From JANNSX01 sp041397825 (GTDB lineage: Bacteria; Pseudomonadota; Alphaproteobacteria; Rhizobiales; Hyphomicrobiaceae), in the NCBI GenBank assembly GCA_041397825.1, contig JAWKVX010000006.1, positions 310,001 through 374,000 on the forward strand: DNA of 64,000 nt, in the 5' to 3' direction. A model generated the notes under the pieces. It made no database searches and was not told the origin of the DNA. It was given only the letters and a program-made list of their open reading frames with translations. Position numbers and translations under genes: made by a program. Below are positions 42,884 to 52,236 of this stretch, one piece after another. How positions within the stretch are numbered: position 1 is the stretch's first letter; each line of letters opens with the position of its first letter.

Positions 42884-43333
42884 TCAGCCTGAGCTCTCGC
42901 TCGTCGCTGGAGGTGCCTGCTCGAGGATTGTCTTCTTTTTCTTCTTGGCGACCTTCGTCGCCTCCGCGGGCTTCTCGGCTTGCATCATGGTGGCGCACCG
43001 GCTTTTCATCGCCTGATTGACCTGGACGTAGCGCTGGAAACGCGGCAGCTCCTCGGCCGTCGGCGTGTATTTCGACTGGGCGAACTGCTCCAGCTTCTGT
43101 GGGATCTTCGCCTCCTGAAAGGAGGTGAATTCCACCTTGAGCTCCTCGCAACTTTTTTTGTCGACCTGCGGCAAGACGGCCGCCGCCGTGGCATCGGCGG
43201 TGGCTGTGCCAGCCGTCGCGTCGGCTTGACTGGGGGCTATGGCCCCGGTGGTTCCTGTCGTCTGTGCGCCTTGCGAGCAGGCGGCCAGCGCCAACGTGAG
43301 CCCGATGGCGCCGATGGTGATGCAACGCCGCAT
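42884..43333 (-). CDS. Putative lipoprotein of unknown function
   Basis: The 149-residue product begins with a lipoprotein signal peptide whose lipobox is LALAAC (cysteine at about residue 19). A Thr/Ala/Gly-rich linker follows. A charged domain holds two cysteines (KSCEELKVEF and MKSRCATMM) that could form a disulfide, and a Lys-rich segment KVAKKKKKT lies near the C-terminus. GGGGGAGG precedes the ATG. It is divergent from leuS. No family was recognised. Confidence 0.75.
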   Translation of the reverse strand: MRRCITIGAIGLTLALAACSQGAQTTGTTGAIAPSQADATAGTATADATAAAVLPQVDKKSCEELKVEFTSFQEAKIPQKLEQFAQSKYTPTAEELPRFQRYVQVNQAMKSRCATMMQAEKPAEATKVAKKKKKTILEQAPPATSESSG

Positions 43334-43553
43334 AGTCAGACCTCCCCCCAGAGGACGATCCGCGAATCAGAGTGATTCGCGTCTCGTAGAGCATAGACGA
43401 CCGCAAGGCCGTTCCCCCGGCCCCGCCGCGGATATCCCCCGCTCAGTCGATGCCTGCCCTCTGACGGCGAGCCCGTGCCGCGCTTGACCGGAGCGGCCTT
43501 TTCGGGCTCTTACCCCTCGAATTAATGACGTATTTCTGCGACGAGACAAGCCC

Positions 43554-46160
43554 ATGACCCTTGAACGCTACAACGCGCCGGAGCGCGAGGCCCACTGGCA
43601 ACAGGTCTGGGCTGACAGAGAGACGTTCAAGACCCGCGAGGACGCGAGCAAGCCGAAATACTACGTGCTCGAGATGTTCCCCTACCCTTCGGGCCGGATC
43701 CACATGGGTCATGTCCGCAACTACACCATGGGCGACGTGGTCGCTCGCTATCGCCGCGCGAAGGGCAGCAACGTGCTGCACCCCATGGGCTGGGATGCCT
43801 TCGGCATGCCGGCCGAGAATGCGGCCATGCAGAACAAGACGCACCCGGCCGAGTGGACCTACGCCAACATCGACACGATGCGTCGGCAGCTCAAGACCAT
43901 GGGCCTGTCGATCGACTGGTCGCGGGAGTTCGCCACCTGCCATGTCGACTACTACCGGCACCAGCAGAAGCTCTTTGTCGACATGCTGGCGAAGGGCCTC
44001 GCCTACAGGAAATCGTCGAAGGTCAATTGGGATCCCGTCGACCAGACTGTGCTCGCCAACGAGCAGGTGATCGACGGCCGCGGCTGGCGCTCGGGCGCGC
44101 TCGTCGAGCAGAAAGAGCTGACGCAGTGGTTCTTCAAGATCACCCAGTATTCGGATGATCTGCTCGAGGCATTGGCAACGCTCGACAAGTGGCCGGAGAA
44201 GGTCCGTCTCATGCAGACGAACTGGATCGGTCGCTCCGAAGGCATGCAGATCCGATGGGCGTTGAAGGACGCTCCGAAGGGCCACACGGAGCTCGAGATC
44301 TTCACGACCCGGCCGGACACGCTGTTCGGTGCGTCCTTCATGGCCATCGCGCCCGACCATCCGCTGGCCAAGGCGGCGTCGACCTCCAACCCGAAGCTCG
44401 CCGCCTTCTGCGACGACTGCCGGCGCATGGGCACCTCCGTCGCGGATCTGGAATCGGCCGAGAAGCAGGGCTTCGACACCGGTATCAGGGCCGTGCACCC
44501 GCTCGATCCCACATGGACCGTGCCGGTCTATGTCGCGAATTTCGTGCTGATGGAGTACGGCACCGGCGCCATCTTCGGCTGCCCCTCCGGCGACCAGCGC
44601 GATCTCGAGTTTGCGCGCAAGTACGGCCTGCCGGTCATTCCCGTCGTCATGCCGAAGGACGGAAACGCGGAGACGTTCGCGATCGACGACGAAGCCTATG
44701 TGGATGACGGCGTGATGATCAATTCGCGCTTTCTCAATGGCATGGATACGGTTGCCGCTTTCAAGGATGTGCAGAGGCGACTGGAGACGGCGACCCTCGG
44801 CAATGGTCCGGTCGGCACGCTCAAGGTCCAATTTCGTCTTCGCGATTGGGGCATCTCGCGGCAGCGGTATTGGGGCTGTCCTATCCCGGTCATTCATTGC
44901 AAGAGCTGCGGTGTCGTGCCGGTTCCAGACAAGGACCTGCCGGTCGTGTTGCCGGATGATGCGACCTTCGACGTGCCAGGCAATCCGCTCGATCGGCATC
45001 CGACCTGGAAGCATGTCGCCTGCCCGAAATGCGGAGCCGAGGCCGAACGCGAGACCGATACCATGGACACGTTCGTCGACTCGTCCTGGTATTTCGTGCG
45101 TTTCACCGCACCCGCAGCGGCAACGCCGGTCGATGCGACGGCAGCCAAGTACTGGCTGCCGGTCGATCAGTATATCGGCGGCATCGAGCATGCCATTCTA
45201 CATCTCCTCTACTCGCGCTTCTTCTGCCGGGCGATGAGTGCGACGGGGCATCTGGCGTTGAAGGAGCCGTTCGGGGCCCTGTTCACACAGGGCATGGTCA
45301 ATCACGAGACCTACCGCGCGAAGGACGGGCAATGGGTGACGCCCGCAGAGGTCCGTATCGACAGCGATGCTTCCGGCCGCCGCGCCGTGCTAATCGCAAC
45401 GGGCGAGCCGGTCGAGATCGGGTCGGTCGAGAAGATGTCGAAGTCCCGGCGCAACACCGTCGACCCCGACGACATCATCAGCCAGTATGGCGCCGACTGC
45501 GCACGCTGGTTCATGCTGTCCGATAGCCCACCGGAGCGGGATGTCGAATGGACCGAGGCCGGTGTCGAGGGGGCCCGGCGCTTCATTCAGCGAATCTGGC
45601 GCGCGGTCGACGAGGCGGTCGCCAAGGGGGCGGCAAAGGGCACACCGATGCCGACCGGCTTCGGGGCTGCCGGCGAGGCGCTGCGCCGGGCGGGTCACAA
45701 GACCCTCGAGGCCTTCTCCCGGAATGTCGAGAACCTCCGCTTCAACGTCGCCGTGGCGCAGCTCTACGAGCTGACCTCGACGCTGACCGCGGCCATGGGC
45801 CAGAGCGAGGATGGCTTGCCCTGGGCGATCCGGGAGGCCGCCGAGCTCCTCATCCAGATGCTCGGGCCGATGATGCCACACCTCGCCGAGGAGTGCTGGG
45901 CGCGGCTCGGATACAACACTCTTTTGGCAGATCAGCCCTGGCCGGAGCCCGACAAGGCCTTGCTCGTTGACGATACGATCACCATTGCCGTACAGGTCAA
46001 TGGCAAGCGCCGTGGCGAGCTGACCGTTCGCCGGGAGGCTACGTCCTCGGAGGTCGAGGCCGCCGTCATGCAGCTCGATGGCGTCTTGAGGGCCCTGGAT
46101 GGCAAGTCTCCCAAGAAAATCATTGTCGTGCCGCAAAGGATCGTCAATGTCGTCGCCTGA
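43554..46160 (+). CDS. leuS: Leucyl-tRNA synthetase
   Basis: The 868-residue class I synthetase charges tRNA-Leu. It has the HIGH-type motif PYPSGRIHMGHVRNYTMGD. A large CP1 editing domain contains TTRPDTLFGASFMAIAPDHP. The KMSKS motif EKMSKSRRNTVDPDD, the anticodon-binding helical domain and the C-terminal beta domain (AVQVNGKRRGELTV) complete it. The length is normal for bacteria. The lptE gene follows, overlapping or abutting by a few bases, as usual in alphaproteobacteria. Confidence 0.98.
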   Translation: MTLERYNAPEREAHWQQVWADRETFKTREDASKPKYYVLEMFPYPSGRIHMGHVRNYTMGDVVARYRRAKGSNVLHPMGWDAFGMPAENAAMQNKTHPAEWTYANIDTMRRQLKTMGLSIDWSREFATCHVDYYRHQQKLFVDMLAKGLAYRKSSKVNWDPVDQTVLANEQVIDGRGWRSGALVEQKELTQWFFKITQYSDDLLEALATLDKWPEKVRLMQTNWIGRSEGMQIRWALKDAPKGHTELEIFTTRPDTLFGASFMAIAPDHPLAKAASTSNPKLAAFCDDCRRMGTSVADLESAEKQGFDTGIRAVHPLDPTWTVPVYVANFVLMEYGTGAIFGCPSGDQRDLEFARKYGLPVIPVVMPKDGNAETFAIDDEAYVDDGVMINSRFLNGMDTVAAFKDVQRRLETATLGNGPVGTLKVQFRLRDWGISRQRYWGCPIPVIHCKSCGVVPVPDKDLPVVLPDDATFDVPGNPLDRHPTWKHVACPKCGAEAERETDTMDTFVDSSWYFVRFTAPAAATPVDATAAKYWLPVDQYIGGIEHAILHLLYSRFFCRAMSATGHLALKEPFGALFTQGMVNHETYRAKDGQWVTPAEVRIDSDASGRRAVLIATGEPVEIGSVEKMSKSRRNTVDPDDIISQYGADCARWFMLSDSPPERDVEWTEAGVEGARRFIQRIWRAVDEAVAKGAAKGTPMPTGFGAAGEALRRAGHKTLEAFSRNVENLRFNVAVAQLYELTSTLTAAMGQSEDGLPWAIREAAELLIQMLGPMMPHLAEECWARLGYNTLLADQPWPEPDKALLVDDTITIAVQVNGKRRGELTVRREATSSEVEAAVMQLDGVLRALDGKSPKKIIVVPQRIVNVVA

Positions 46161-46182
46161 TGACGAGATCCGGAGAGAGTTC

Positions 46183-46704
46183 ATGATCTCCCGCCGCGCG
46201 GCGCTGACTGCGGTCTCCCTCGTTCTGCTCGGACCCGTGCTTTCGGGGTGCGGATTTCAGCCCCTCTACGGCTCGGCGGCCGTGACGGGCGGCACCGGCG
46301 TCGGCGATCAGCTCGCGGCAATCGACATCAAGGAGATTCCGGGCCGGGTCGGGCAGGTCGTGCGCAACGAGCTGGTCTTCAAGACGACCGGCGGCGGTGA
46401 GACCGCCGGCTCGATCTACCGCCTCGATATCGCGCTCCGCGAGTCGGCGCAGTCGACGCTCGTCGAGATCGACGGTGACGCCCGCGGCATCGTCTTTGCC
46501 CTCAATGCCGACTTCAAGCTCGTTCGCAAGGACGATAATGCCGTTGTGCTGACCGGTAAGGCCCAGTCGCGAGCCGCCTACCAGAAGGTGGAGAGCATCT
46601 TTGCCAATATCCGCGCCCGCCGCGACGCCGAGGACCGGGCCGCAAAGATGATCGCCGACAGCATCCGCACCCGCATCGCCGCGCATCTGTCGCAGGCGGC
46701 ATAG
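46183..46704 (+). CDS. lptE: LPS-assembly lipoprotein LptE
   Basis: LptE plugs the LptD barrel that inserts LPS in the outer membrane. ATG 46183 has GGAGAG 5 nt upstream and gives 173 residues with signal MISRRAALTAVSLVLLGPVLSGC (lipobox LSGC). The family hallmark GFQPLYG comes immediately after it. The rest is the LptE beta/alpha fold ending in IRTRIAAHLSQA. ATG 46147, overlapping leuS by 14 bp, is an alternative start. The gene lies between leuS and a broken exporter gene. Confidence 0.92.
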   Translation: MISRRAALTAVSLVLLGPVLSGCGFQPLYGSAAVTGGTGVGDQLAAIDIKEIPGRVGQVVRNELVFKTTGGGETAGSIYRLDIALRESAQSTLVEIDGDARGIVFALNADFKLVRKDDNAVVLTGKAQSRAAYQKVESIFANIRARRDAEDRAAKMIADSIRTRIAAHLSQAA

Positions 46705-46720
46705 TACCGGTCAATCATCA

Positions 46721-47650
46721 ATGACGGCCGACTCCTGCGGCTGCTCCACGCCGGCCAGTGCGGGAGTGTCCTCGCGACTGACACCCGTCGGAATTCTGGC
46801 GATGTTGGTTCTCGCGTTGCTGTGGGGCCTGTCGATCCCGATCACGAAACTGGCGCTCGGATCGCTCCCTCCGCTCGGTCTCACGGCACTGCGGTTCGCC
46901 ATTGCCGCACCGCTTCTGTTGGTCTTCACCGTAGGCCAACGCGGGCTGCCGCTCGCCGCCCTACCGGCTGTCGTGGGGCTTGGACTCTTGGGGCTCGGCA
47001 TAGGGAATGTCTCTCAGGTGTTCGGAATTGCCAGCACTTCGGCCTCGGTCGGCACGGTGATCTCGGCCACGATACCAGTGTTCATCGTGGTCCTGGCCGC
47101 TGTGCGCCTGAAACAGCCGGTAAGTGCCCTGCAGCTTCTGGGATTGGCCGCTGCCTTCGCCGGTATCGCGCTGGTGGCTTTCGAGCAGGGTGAAGGACAA
47201 ATACTCGGTCAAACGACTTGGATGGGCGTTGGCCTGATGCTGCTCTCGGCCATCGCCATCGCCCTGTATTACGTCTGGAGCGTCGAGCTGACGATCCGTT
47301 TCGGCACGATCCCGGTAATTGCCTGGAGCACGCTCGCCGGATTCTTCGTGCTCGTGCCGTGGGCCTACTAGGAGAGCCAGCATGCTGGCTTTGCGCTCGA
47401 GCCGATTGCCCTCGCTTCGGTTGCCTATCTAGCTGTGATGGTCTCCGTGGCTGGATTGTTCCTCTGGCTATGGCTTCTGAAGACGATCCCGGCGCGCATC
47501 GCGGCGAGCGTTCAGTTTCTCCAACCGATCTTCGGGATTGCCGCCTCGGCCGCGATGTTTGGTGACCGGATGGGTGTGCTGTTCGGCGCCGGTGCCGCCC
47601 TGGTCTTCATCGGCATTGGACTATCCATGACGAAGCGCAAGGCGGCCTAG
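46721..47650 (+). pseudogene. DMT/EamA-family exporter, interrupted by in-frame TAG
   Basis: The frame encodes an EamA-type drug/metabolite transporter. The first domain has LALLWGLSIPITKLALGS and NVSQVFGIASTSASVGTVIS, and the second begins GVGLMLLSAIAIALYYVWS. A TAG at 47369-47371 stops it after the eighth helix. The same frame then continues with no further stop to 47650 and encodes the remaining helices (ALASVAYLAVMVSVAGLFLW, ASVQFLQPIFGIAASAAMFG). A single change from TGG or CAG would explain the break. It is either a recent pseudogene or a sequencing error. The first 216 codons could still be translated. Confidence 0.85.
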
Positions 47651-47876
47651 CCTGTCGAAGATTTGTCTGACGGCCTCAAAACGGTAGTACCGGGCGCCTC
47701 GGACCCTCTAAACTGCCCCCATGAGCAACTGTTCCCTCACCCACCGTCCCCACCCATGGCACGGCCTCAAATGGGGCGGGCGCTTGCCGAGCTTCTGCCG
47801 GTGGCGTTATGGCTTGGGAGCGTGGATCCGTGGGGATGCGCGCGCTCAATGCGCAGATTGGCATTCTAGTTAGGCC

Positions 47877-48890
47877 ATGGACATCAAGGCCCGCCAAGCG
47901 GACGGATTCGTTCGCAAAGTCCCGCCCAATGTGACGGCCGTGCTGCTCTATGGCGCGGATGCCGGTCTGGTCTCGGAGCGCGCAGAGCGGATCGCCCGAG
48001 CCTGGGCGGCCGATCCGAAAGTGCCTGGCGAGATTCTCCGTCTCTCGGATACCGACCTTCAGGAGGCGCCCGACCGGCTCGCCGTCGAGCTCAGGAACCT
48101 GTCGATGTTCGGCGATCGCAAGATCGTGCGGCTGATGCTGCAATCGGCTGCCCGGCCGGAGCTCGTCACCGAGCTGATCGAGGGGCCACCGCTGGCTGGC
48201 CTGCTCGTCGTCGAGGCTGGCAATCTCCGGGCGGATTCCAAGTTGCGAAAGGTCTTCGCCGGCGCCGGGCATGCGGCTGCGGTCGCCTGCTATCCTGACG
48301 ACGAGGACGCCATCGGCCAGCTGATCCGCGATGTTCTCGGGGCCCACAAGCTCGGGATCGGCAAGGAGGCGCGCACCTATCTGATCGGACGGCTCGGCGC
48401 CGATCGCGCCCTGTCGCGCGCCGAGATCGAGAAACTTGCGCTCTACTGCCTCGACCGGCCCGAGGTCACCGTCGGCGACATCGATGCCGTGACCGGCGAT
48501 GCGAGCGAGCTCGCCGTCGATCGGATCCTCAAGGCGGCCTTCGCCGGCAAGCCGGGACCGGCGCTCCGGGAACTCGAGCGGGCGATCGCGAGCGGGGAAA
48601 GCCCACAGACCGTGCTATTGTTCATCGAGCGGCACATTCTGCGGCTCATGCACCTCAGGACCGCGATCGACGGCGGCCGCACACCCGACGAGGCGGTTCG
48701 GGCGTTGCGCCCGCCGCCGCATTTCTCCGAGCAGGCGGCTCTGGCCCAGCAGGGTCGGACATGGACGACCGGGAGGTTGCAGACGGCGCTCCGTCAGACC
48801 AGCGAGGCGATACGGACGGCACGTCTTCGGCCGCGATTGGAGCCGGAGCTCGTCGATCAGCTGGTGGCCCGCCTGGCGCTCGGTCCATAG
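47877..48890 (+). CDS. holA: DNA polymerase III subunit delta
   Basis: HolA opens the beta clamp within the clamp loader. The 337-residue protein matches the family. The N-terminal domain has VTAVLLYGADAGLVSERAERI with a non-functional P-loop. LSMFGDRKIVRLM and LLVVEAGNLRADSKLRK follow in the middle. C-terminal helical domains include ALSRAEIEKLALYCLDRPEVT and the final LEPELVDQLVARLAL. The start at 47877 follows TTAGG. The gene is separated from lptE only by the broken DMT exporter gene, retaining the usual leuS-lptE-holA order. Confidence 0.92.
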   Translation: MDIKARQADGFVRKVPPNVTAVLLYGADAGLVSERAERIARAWAADPKVPGEILRLSDTDLQEAPDRLAVELRNLSMFGDRKIVRLMLQSAARPELVTELIEGPPLAGLLVVEAGNLRADSKLRKVFAGAGHAAAVACYPDDEDAIGQLIRDVLGAHKLGIGKEARTYLIGRLGADRALSRAEIEKLALYCLDRPEVTVGDIDAVTGDASELAVDRILKAAFAGKPGPALRELERAIASGESPQTVLLFIERHILRLMHLRTAIDGGRTPDEAVRALRPPPHFSEQAALAQQGRTWTTGRLQTALRQTSEAIRTARLRPRLEPELVDQLVARLALGP

Positions 48891-48984
48891 GCGTGCTCCA
48901 CCATGTCGCCATGCGCGGCTTGACCGGGCGGCCCTGAGCCGCAATCGTCGGGACGAAAACCCGGGGGACGACGGACCAATCCTC

Positions 48985-49524
48985 ATGACCGGCACTTCAG
49001 GCCTCGGCTGGCCCATCTGGTTTGCGATCGCCAATGCGGTGCTGTTCACCGCGGCCGGTACCTTCATCTTCTTTTACCATTACCGGATGAGCGAGGACCT
49101 GGAGCAGCGGGTCGACTATTCCTTCTCGCAGTCGGTGCTGAGGACCATCATCATCTACTATCGGTCGCTGGCGATACCGATGATCATCTTCTATTTCCTG
49201 TTCGTCGCCAGCCTCTGGTTCATCCAGCAGCACATCGAGGCACCGTTGTTCGCCGAGGGCCGGGCGACCCTGCCGTCTCTCCTGACGTTTGCCTTCGACC
49301 TCGTCATGCGCGGCGCCTTCTTCGACTTCATGGAGCATTTCGATATCTGGTTGACGCCGCACCGGATGAACCACGAGCTTTTCTGGTTCGTCGTCTACGC
49401 CTTCACCTTCCGTATGTTCTATGCACTGACCCTGCTCCGCCTCATCCTTTCCTTTGCCTGGATCTGGGGGAAGATCCGCCTGACCCGCGACGAGATCCTG
49501 GACCGGCGCAGCAAGCCCGAGTAG
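48985..49524 (+). CDS. Membrane protein of unknown function
   Basis: The 179-residue protein (ATG 48985) is hydrophobic, with about four predicted helices: residues 8-30 (WPIWFAIANAVLFTAAGTFIFF), about 60-80 (PMIIFYFLFVASLWFI), about 100-115, and a C-terminal pair near FWFVVYAFTFRMFYALTLL. Aromatic and acidic residues are frequent in the loops (DFMEHFDIWLTPHRMNHEL). No family was recognised. It is between holA and rlmN on the same strand and 9 bp from rlmN, suggesting cotranscription. Confidence 0.75.
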   Translation: MTGTSGLGWPIWFAIANAVLFTAAGTFIFFYHYRMSEDLEQRVDYSFSQSVLRTIIIYYRSLAIPMIIFYFLFVASLWFIQQHIEAPLFAEGRATLPSLLTFAFDLVMRGAFFDFMEHFDIWLTPHRMNHELFWFVVYAFTFRMFYALTLLRLILSFAWIWGKIRLTRDEILDRRSKPE

Positions 49525-49533
49525 ACAGGCGCC

Positions 49534-50727
49534 ATGACCGTCCAGCCCACATCCTTTGCCACTCCCGACAAGTCGACCCTCGTCGGGCTGACGCGTCGGC
49601 GTTTGCAGGAGGCGCTCGCGGCGGCCGGCGTGCCGGAGAAACAGGTCCGGATGCGCGTGCAGCAGATCTGGGGCTGGCTCTACGTCCAGGGCGCCACCGA
49701 TTTTGCCGTCATGACGGATGTCTCGAAGGTGCTCCGGGCGGAACTCGAAAGCCGTTTCTCCCTCGCTCGGCCAGAGATCGTCACCGAGCAGGTGTCGAGC
49801 GACGGCACCCGGAAATGGCTCATGCGCTTGCCGGTGCTCGGGCGCGAATCCCGGCCGCCCGAGGTCGAGTGCGTCTACATTCCCGAGGCGGATCGCGGCA
49901 CGCTCTGCATCTCGAGTCAGGTCGGCTGCACGCTCAACTGCACCTTCTGCCATACCGGGACACAGAAGCTCGTTCGCAATCTGACGCCAGCAGAGATCGT
50001 CGGACAGGTCATGCTGGCCCGCGACCGGCTCGGCGACTGGCCGGGGCGCGAGCGGCCGACCGACGGGCTCATCCCGTCCGGCGAGCGGGCGATCACCAAT
50101 GTCGTGCTGATGGGAATGGGCGAGCCGCTCTACAATTTCGACAACGTGCGGGATGCCATGGAGGTGGTCGCCGACGGCGAGGGCCTATCGCTGTCGAAGC
50201 GGCGCATCACGCTGTCGACATCGGGCGTGGTGCCGGAGATACCGCGCTGGGGAGCGGAGGCCGGTACGATGCTGGCCATCTCGCTGCATGCGGTGCGCGA
50301 TGAGCTCAGGAACGAGCTCGTGCCGCTCAACCGGAAGTACCCGATCGCCGAGCTGTTGCAGGCTTGCCGCGACTACCCCGGTCTGTCGAATGCTCGCCGC
50401 ATCACGTTCGAATATGTGATGCTCGCCGGCGTCAATGACAGCCTGGCCGACGCGCGGGCCCTGGTGAGGCTCTTGGCCGGCATCCCGGCGAAGATCAACC
50501 TGATCCCCTTCAATCCCTGGCCCGGCGCGCCCTACAGTTGCTCGGATTGGACCGCGATCGAGCGCTTTGCCGAGGTGGTCAACAAGGCCGGCTACGCCAG
50601 CCCGGTTCGGACCCCGCGAGGCCGGGACATCATGGCGGCCTGCGGCCAGCTCAAGAGCGCGAGCGAGCGGCTGCGGGCCAGCGCCCTTGCCGCTACGGCA
50701 GGGCTTCCAGACCACGCCGAGCATTGA
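49534..50727 (+). CDS. rlmN: 23S rRNA (A2503)-C2 / tRNA methyltransferase RlmN
   Basis: RlmN is a radical-SAM enzyme that methylates A2503 of 23S rRNA and A37 of some tRNAs. The 397-residue product has the CxxxCxxC cluster in CTLNCTFCHTG, the conserved MGMGEPLYNFDNV and STSGVVPEI, and NLIPFNPWPG. The N-terminal region RMRVQQIWGWLYVQGATDF is the RNA-binding domain. The C-terminal segment TPRGRDIMAACGQLK contains the catalytic cysteine. Length and motifs are complete. Confidence 0.96.
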   Translation: MTVQPTSFATPDKSTLVGLTRRRLQEALAAAGVPEKQVRMRVQQIWGWLYVQGATDFAVMTDVSKVLRAELESRFSLARPEIVTEQVSSDGTRKWLMRLPVLGRESRPPEVECVYIPEADRGTLCISSQVGCTLNCTFCHTGTQKLVRNLTPAEIVGQVMLARDRLGDWPGRERPTDGLIPSGERAITNVVLMGMGEPLYNFDNVRDAMEVVADGEGLSLSKRRITLSTSGVVPEIPRWGAEAGTMLAISLHAVRDELRNELVPLNRKYPIAELLQACRDYPGLSNARRITFEYVMLAGVNDSLADARALVRLLAGIPAKINLIPFNPWPGAPYSCSDWTAIERFAEVVNKAGYASPVRTPRGRDIMAACGQLKSASERLRASALAATAGLPDHAEH

Positions 50728-50787
50728 CAAGAGGCAGCGGCCGTGGCCCCTGGTGGCCGGCCTTCCGAGCCCCGTGACGGACCCCCG

Positions 50788-52014
50788 ATGACCCTTGCAA
50801 GAGATACAATTCCGCTTGTCCGGACTGCGACGGCAGTTGTGCTTGCCGGCTGCCTGATCGCCATGGTCGGGTTTGGCGCGCGCTCCGTCATGGGTCTCTA
50901 TCTCGAGCCGATGACCGTGGCCAAAGGTTGGAGCCGGGAGACCTTCGGTCTCGCCATGGCGCTCCAGAATCTTCTCTGGGGCGCGGCAGTGCCCCTGGCC
51001 GGTGGACTTGCCGACAAGTTCGGACCCTCACGGGTGCTGGCGCTGGGCGCTATCCTCTACGGGCTGGGCCTCTGCGGAATGGCGGTCTCGGAGAGCGGCC
51101 TGGCACTGCATCTGACCGGCGGCGTCCTGCTCGGCACCGGCATCGCCTTCACGGGCTTCTCGATCGCGCTGGCTTCGATCGCCAAGGTGGTCGGCCCGGC
51201 GCGCCGATCCCTGGCGCTCGGCCTGGGCACGGCCGCGGGCTCGATGGGCCAGGTGGTGTTCTCGCCGATCACCCAGGCGATGATCTCGGGAATCGGGTGG
51301 TACGATTCCCTCCTCATTCTCGCGCTTTCGGTGCTGATCATCATTCCGCTGGCCTTGGTGCTGCCGCACGACCCGGACGGCGCCGGGCGGAAGGCGGCCG
51401 AGCAGACGATGGCCGCGGCGCTCAAAGAAGCCATGGGACATGGCGGCTTCCTGCTGCTGACCGCGGGTTTTTTCGTCTGCGGGTTTCAGATTGCCTTCAT
51501 CACCGTGCATTTTCCGGCCTATGTGAAGGATCTCGGTTTCTCGCCGGCGGTGGGCGCCATTGCCATGGCACTCGTCGGGCTGTTCAACATCGCCGGCTCG
51601 CTGCTCGCCGGATATGTCGGCCAGCGGTTCCGCAAGAACTACGGTCTGAGCGTCATCTACCTGGTGCGCTCGATCCTGGTCGTCGGCCTGCTGATGCTGC
51701 CGAAGTCCGAGCCGCTCATTCTAACCTTCGCCGCCACCATGGGCTTCCTCTGGCTCTCGACCGTGCCGCTGACGTCGGGGCTGGTCGCCCAGATCTTCGG
51801 CGTCCGCTACATGGCGACACTGTTCGGCATCGTCTTCTTCTCGCACCAGATCGGCAGTTTCCTGGGCGTTTGGCTCGGTGGCCTGCTCTATGATCAAACC
51901 GGCAGCTACGATCCGATCTGGTGGATGAGCGTCGCGCTCGGCATCTTCGCCGCGATCGTCCACCTACCCATCAAAGATCAGCCGGTGGAGCGGCTCAAGG
52001 CAGGCGCGGCTTGA
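50788..52014 (+). CDS. Major facilitator superfamily transporter
   Basis: The 408-residue inner-membrane carrier has twelve predicted helices. The loop 2-3 motif GGLADKFGPSRVLALG and MGLYLEPMTVAKGWSRETFGLAM near the first helices place it near the oxalate/formate or monocarboxylate type of MFS. The second half starts after a cytoplasmic loop (HDPDGAGRKAAEQT). The start at ATG 50788 is inferred because residues upstream are Pro/Gly-rich and unlike the family. It is 60 bp downstream of rlmN, and the substrate is unknown. Confidence 0.88.
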   Translation: MTLARDTIPLVRTATAVVLAGCLIAMVGFGARSVMGLYLEPMTVAKGWSRETFGLAMALQNLLWGAAVPLAGGLADKFGPSRVLALGAILYGLGLCGMAVSESGLALHLTGGVLLGTGIAFTGFSIALASIAKVVGPARRSLALGLGTAAGSMGQVVFSPITQAMISGIGWYDSLLILALSVLIIIPLALVLPHDPDGAGRKAAEQTMAAALKEAMGHGGFLLLTAGFFVCGFQIAFITVHFPAYVKDLGFSPAVGAIAMALVGLFNIAGSLLAGYVGQRFRKNYGLSVIYLVRSILVVGLLMLPKSEPLILTFAATMGFLWLSTVPLTSGLVAQIFGVRYMATLFGIVFFSHQIGSFLGVWLGGLLYDQTGSYDPIWWMSVALGIFAAIVHLPIKDQPVERLKAGAA

Positions 52015-52032
52015 GGGACGGCGATCCGGGCC

Positions 52033-52227
52033 TCAATTCTCGAGCTTGCGAGCCTCGTCCGCCAGCATGACCGGCACGCCGTCGCGAATCGGATAGGCGA
52101 GCCCAGCCGCGCGGCTGATGAGCTCCTGGCGAGCGGCGTCATATTCGAGACGGGTTTTGGTCAGCGGGCAGACCAGGATCTCCAGAAGCTTCGGATCGGC
52201 CTTGCTCGCAGCACCTGGCTCGGACAT
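52033..52227 (-). CDS. Trm112 family protein
   Basis: The 64-residue protein contains KLLEILVCPLTKTRLEYD and AGLAYPIRDGVPVML, the conserved zinc-ribbon-like fold of Trm112/YcaR proteins. Eukaryotic Trm112 activates several methyltransferases, and the bacterial proteins may do the same. Only one cysteine (VCPLT) remains, so zinc binding is unlikely. It is last in the block prdX, thioredoxin-TPR, LON-domain, Trm112, which is conserved in Hyphomicrobiales. Confidence 0.93.
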   Translation of the reverse strand: MSEPGAASKADPKLLEILVCPLTKTRLEYDAARQELISRAAGLAYPIRDGVPVMLADEARKLEN

Positions 52228-52236
52228 CGTGATCTC

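Noticed and set aside
43443..45191. 582-codon minus-strand frame opposite leuS
   Set aside because: leuS motifs HMGH and KMSKS fix the coding strand.
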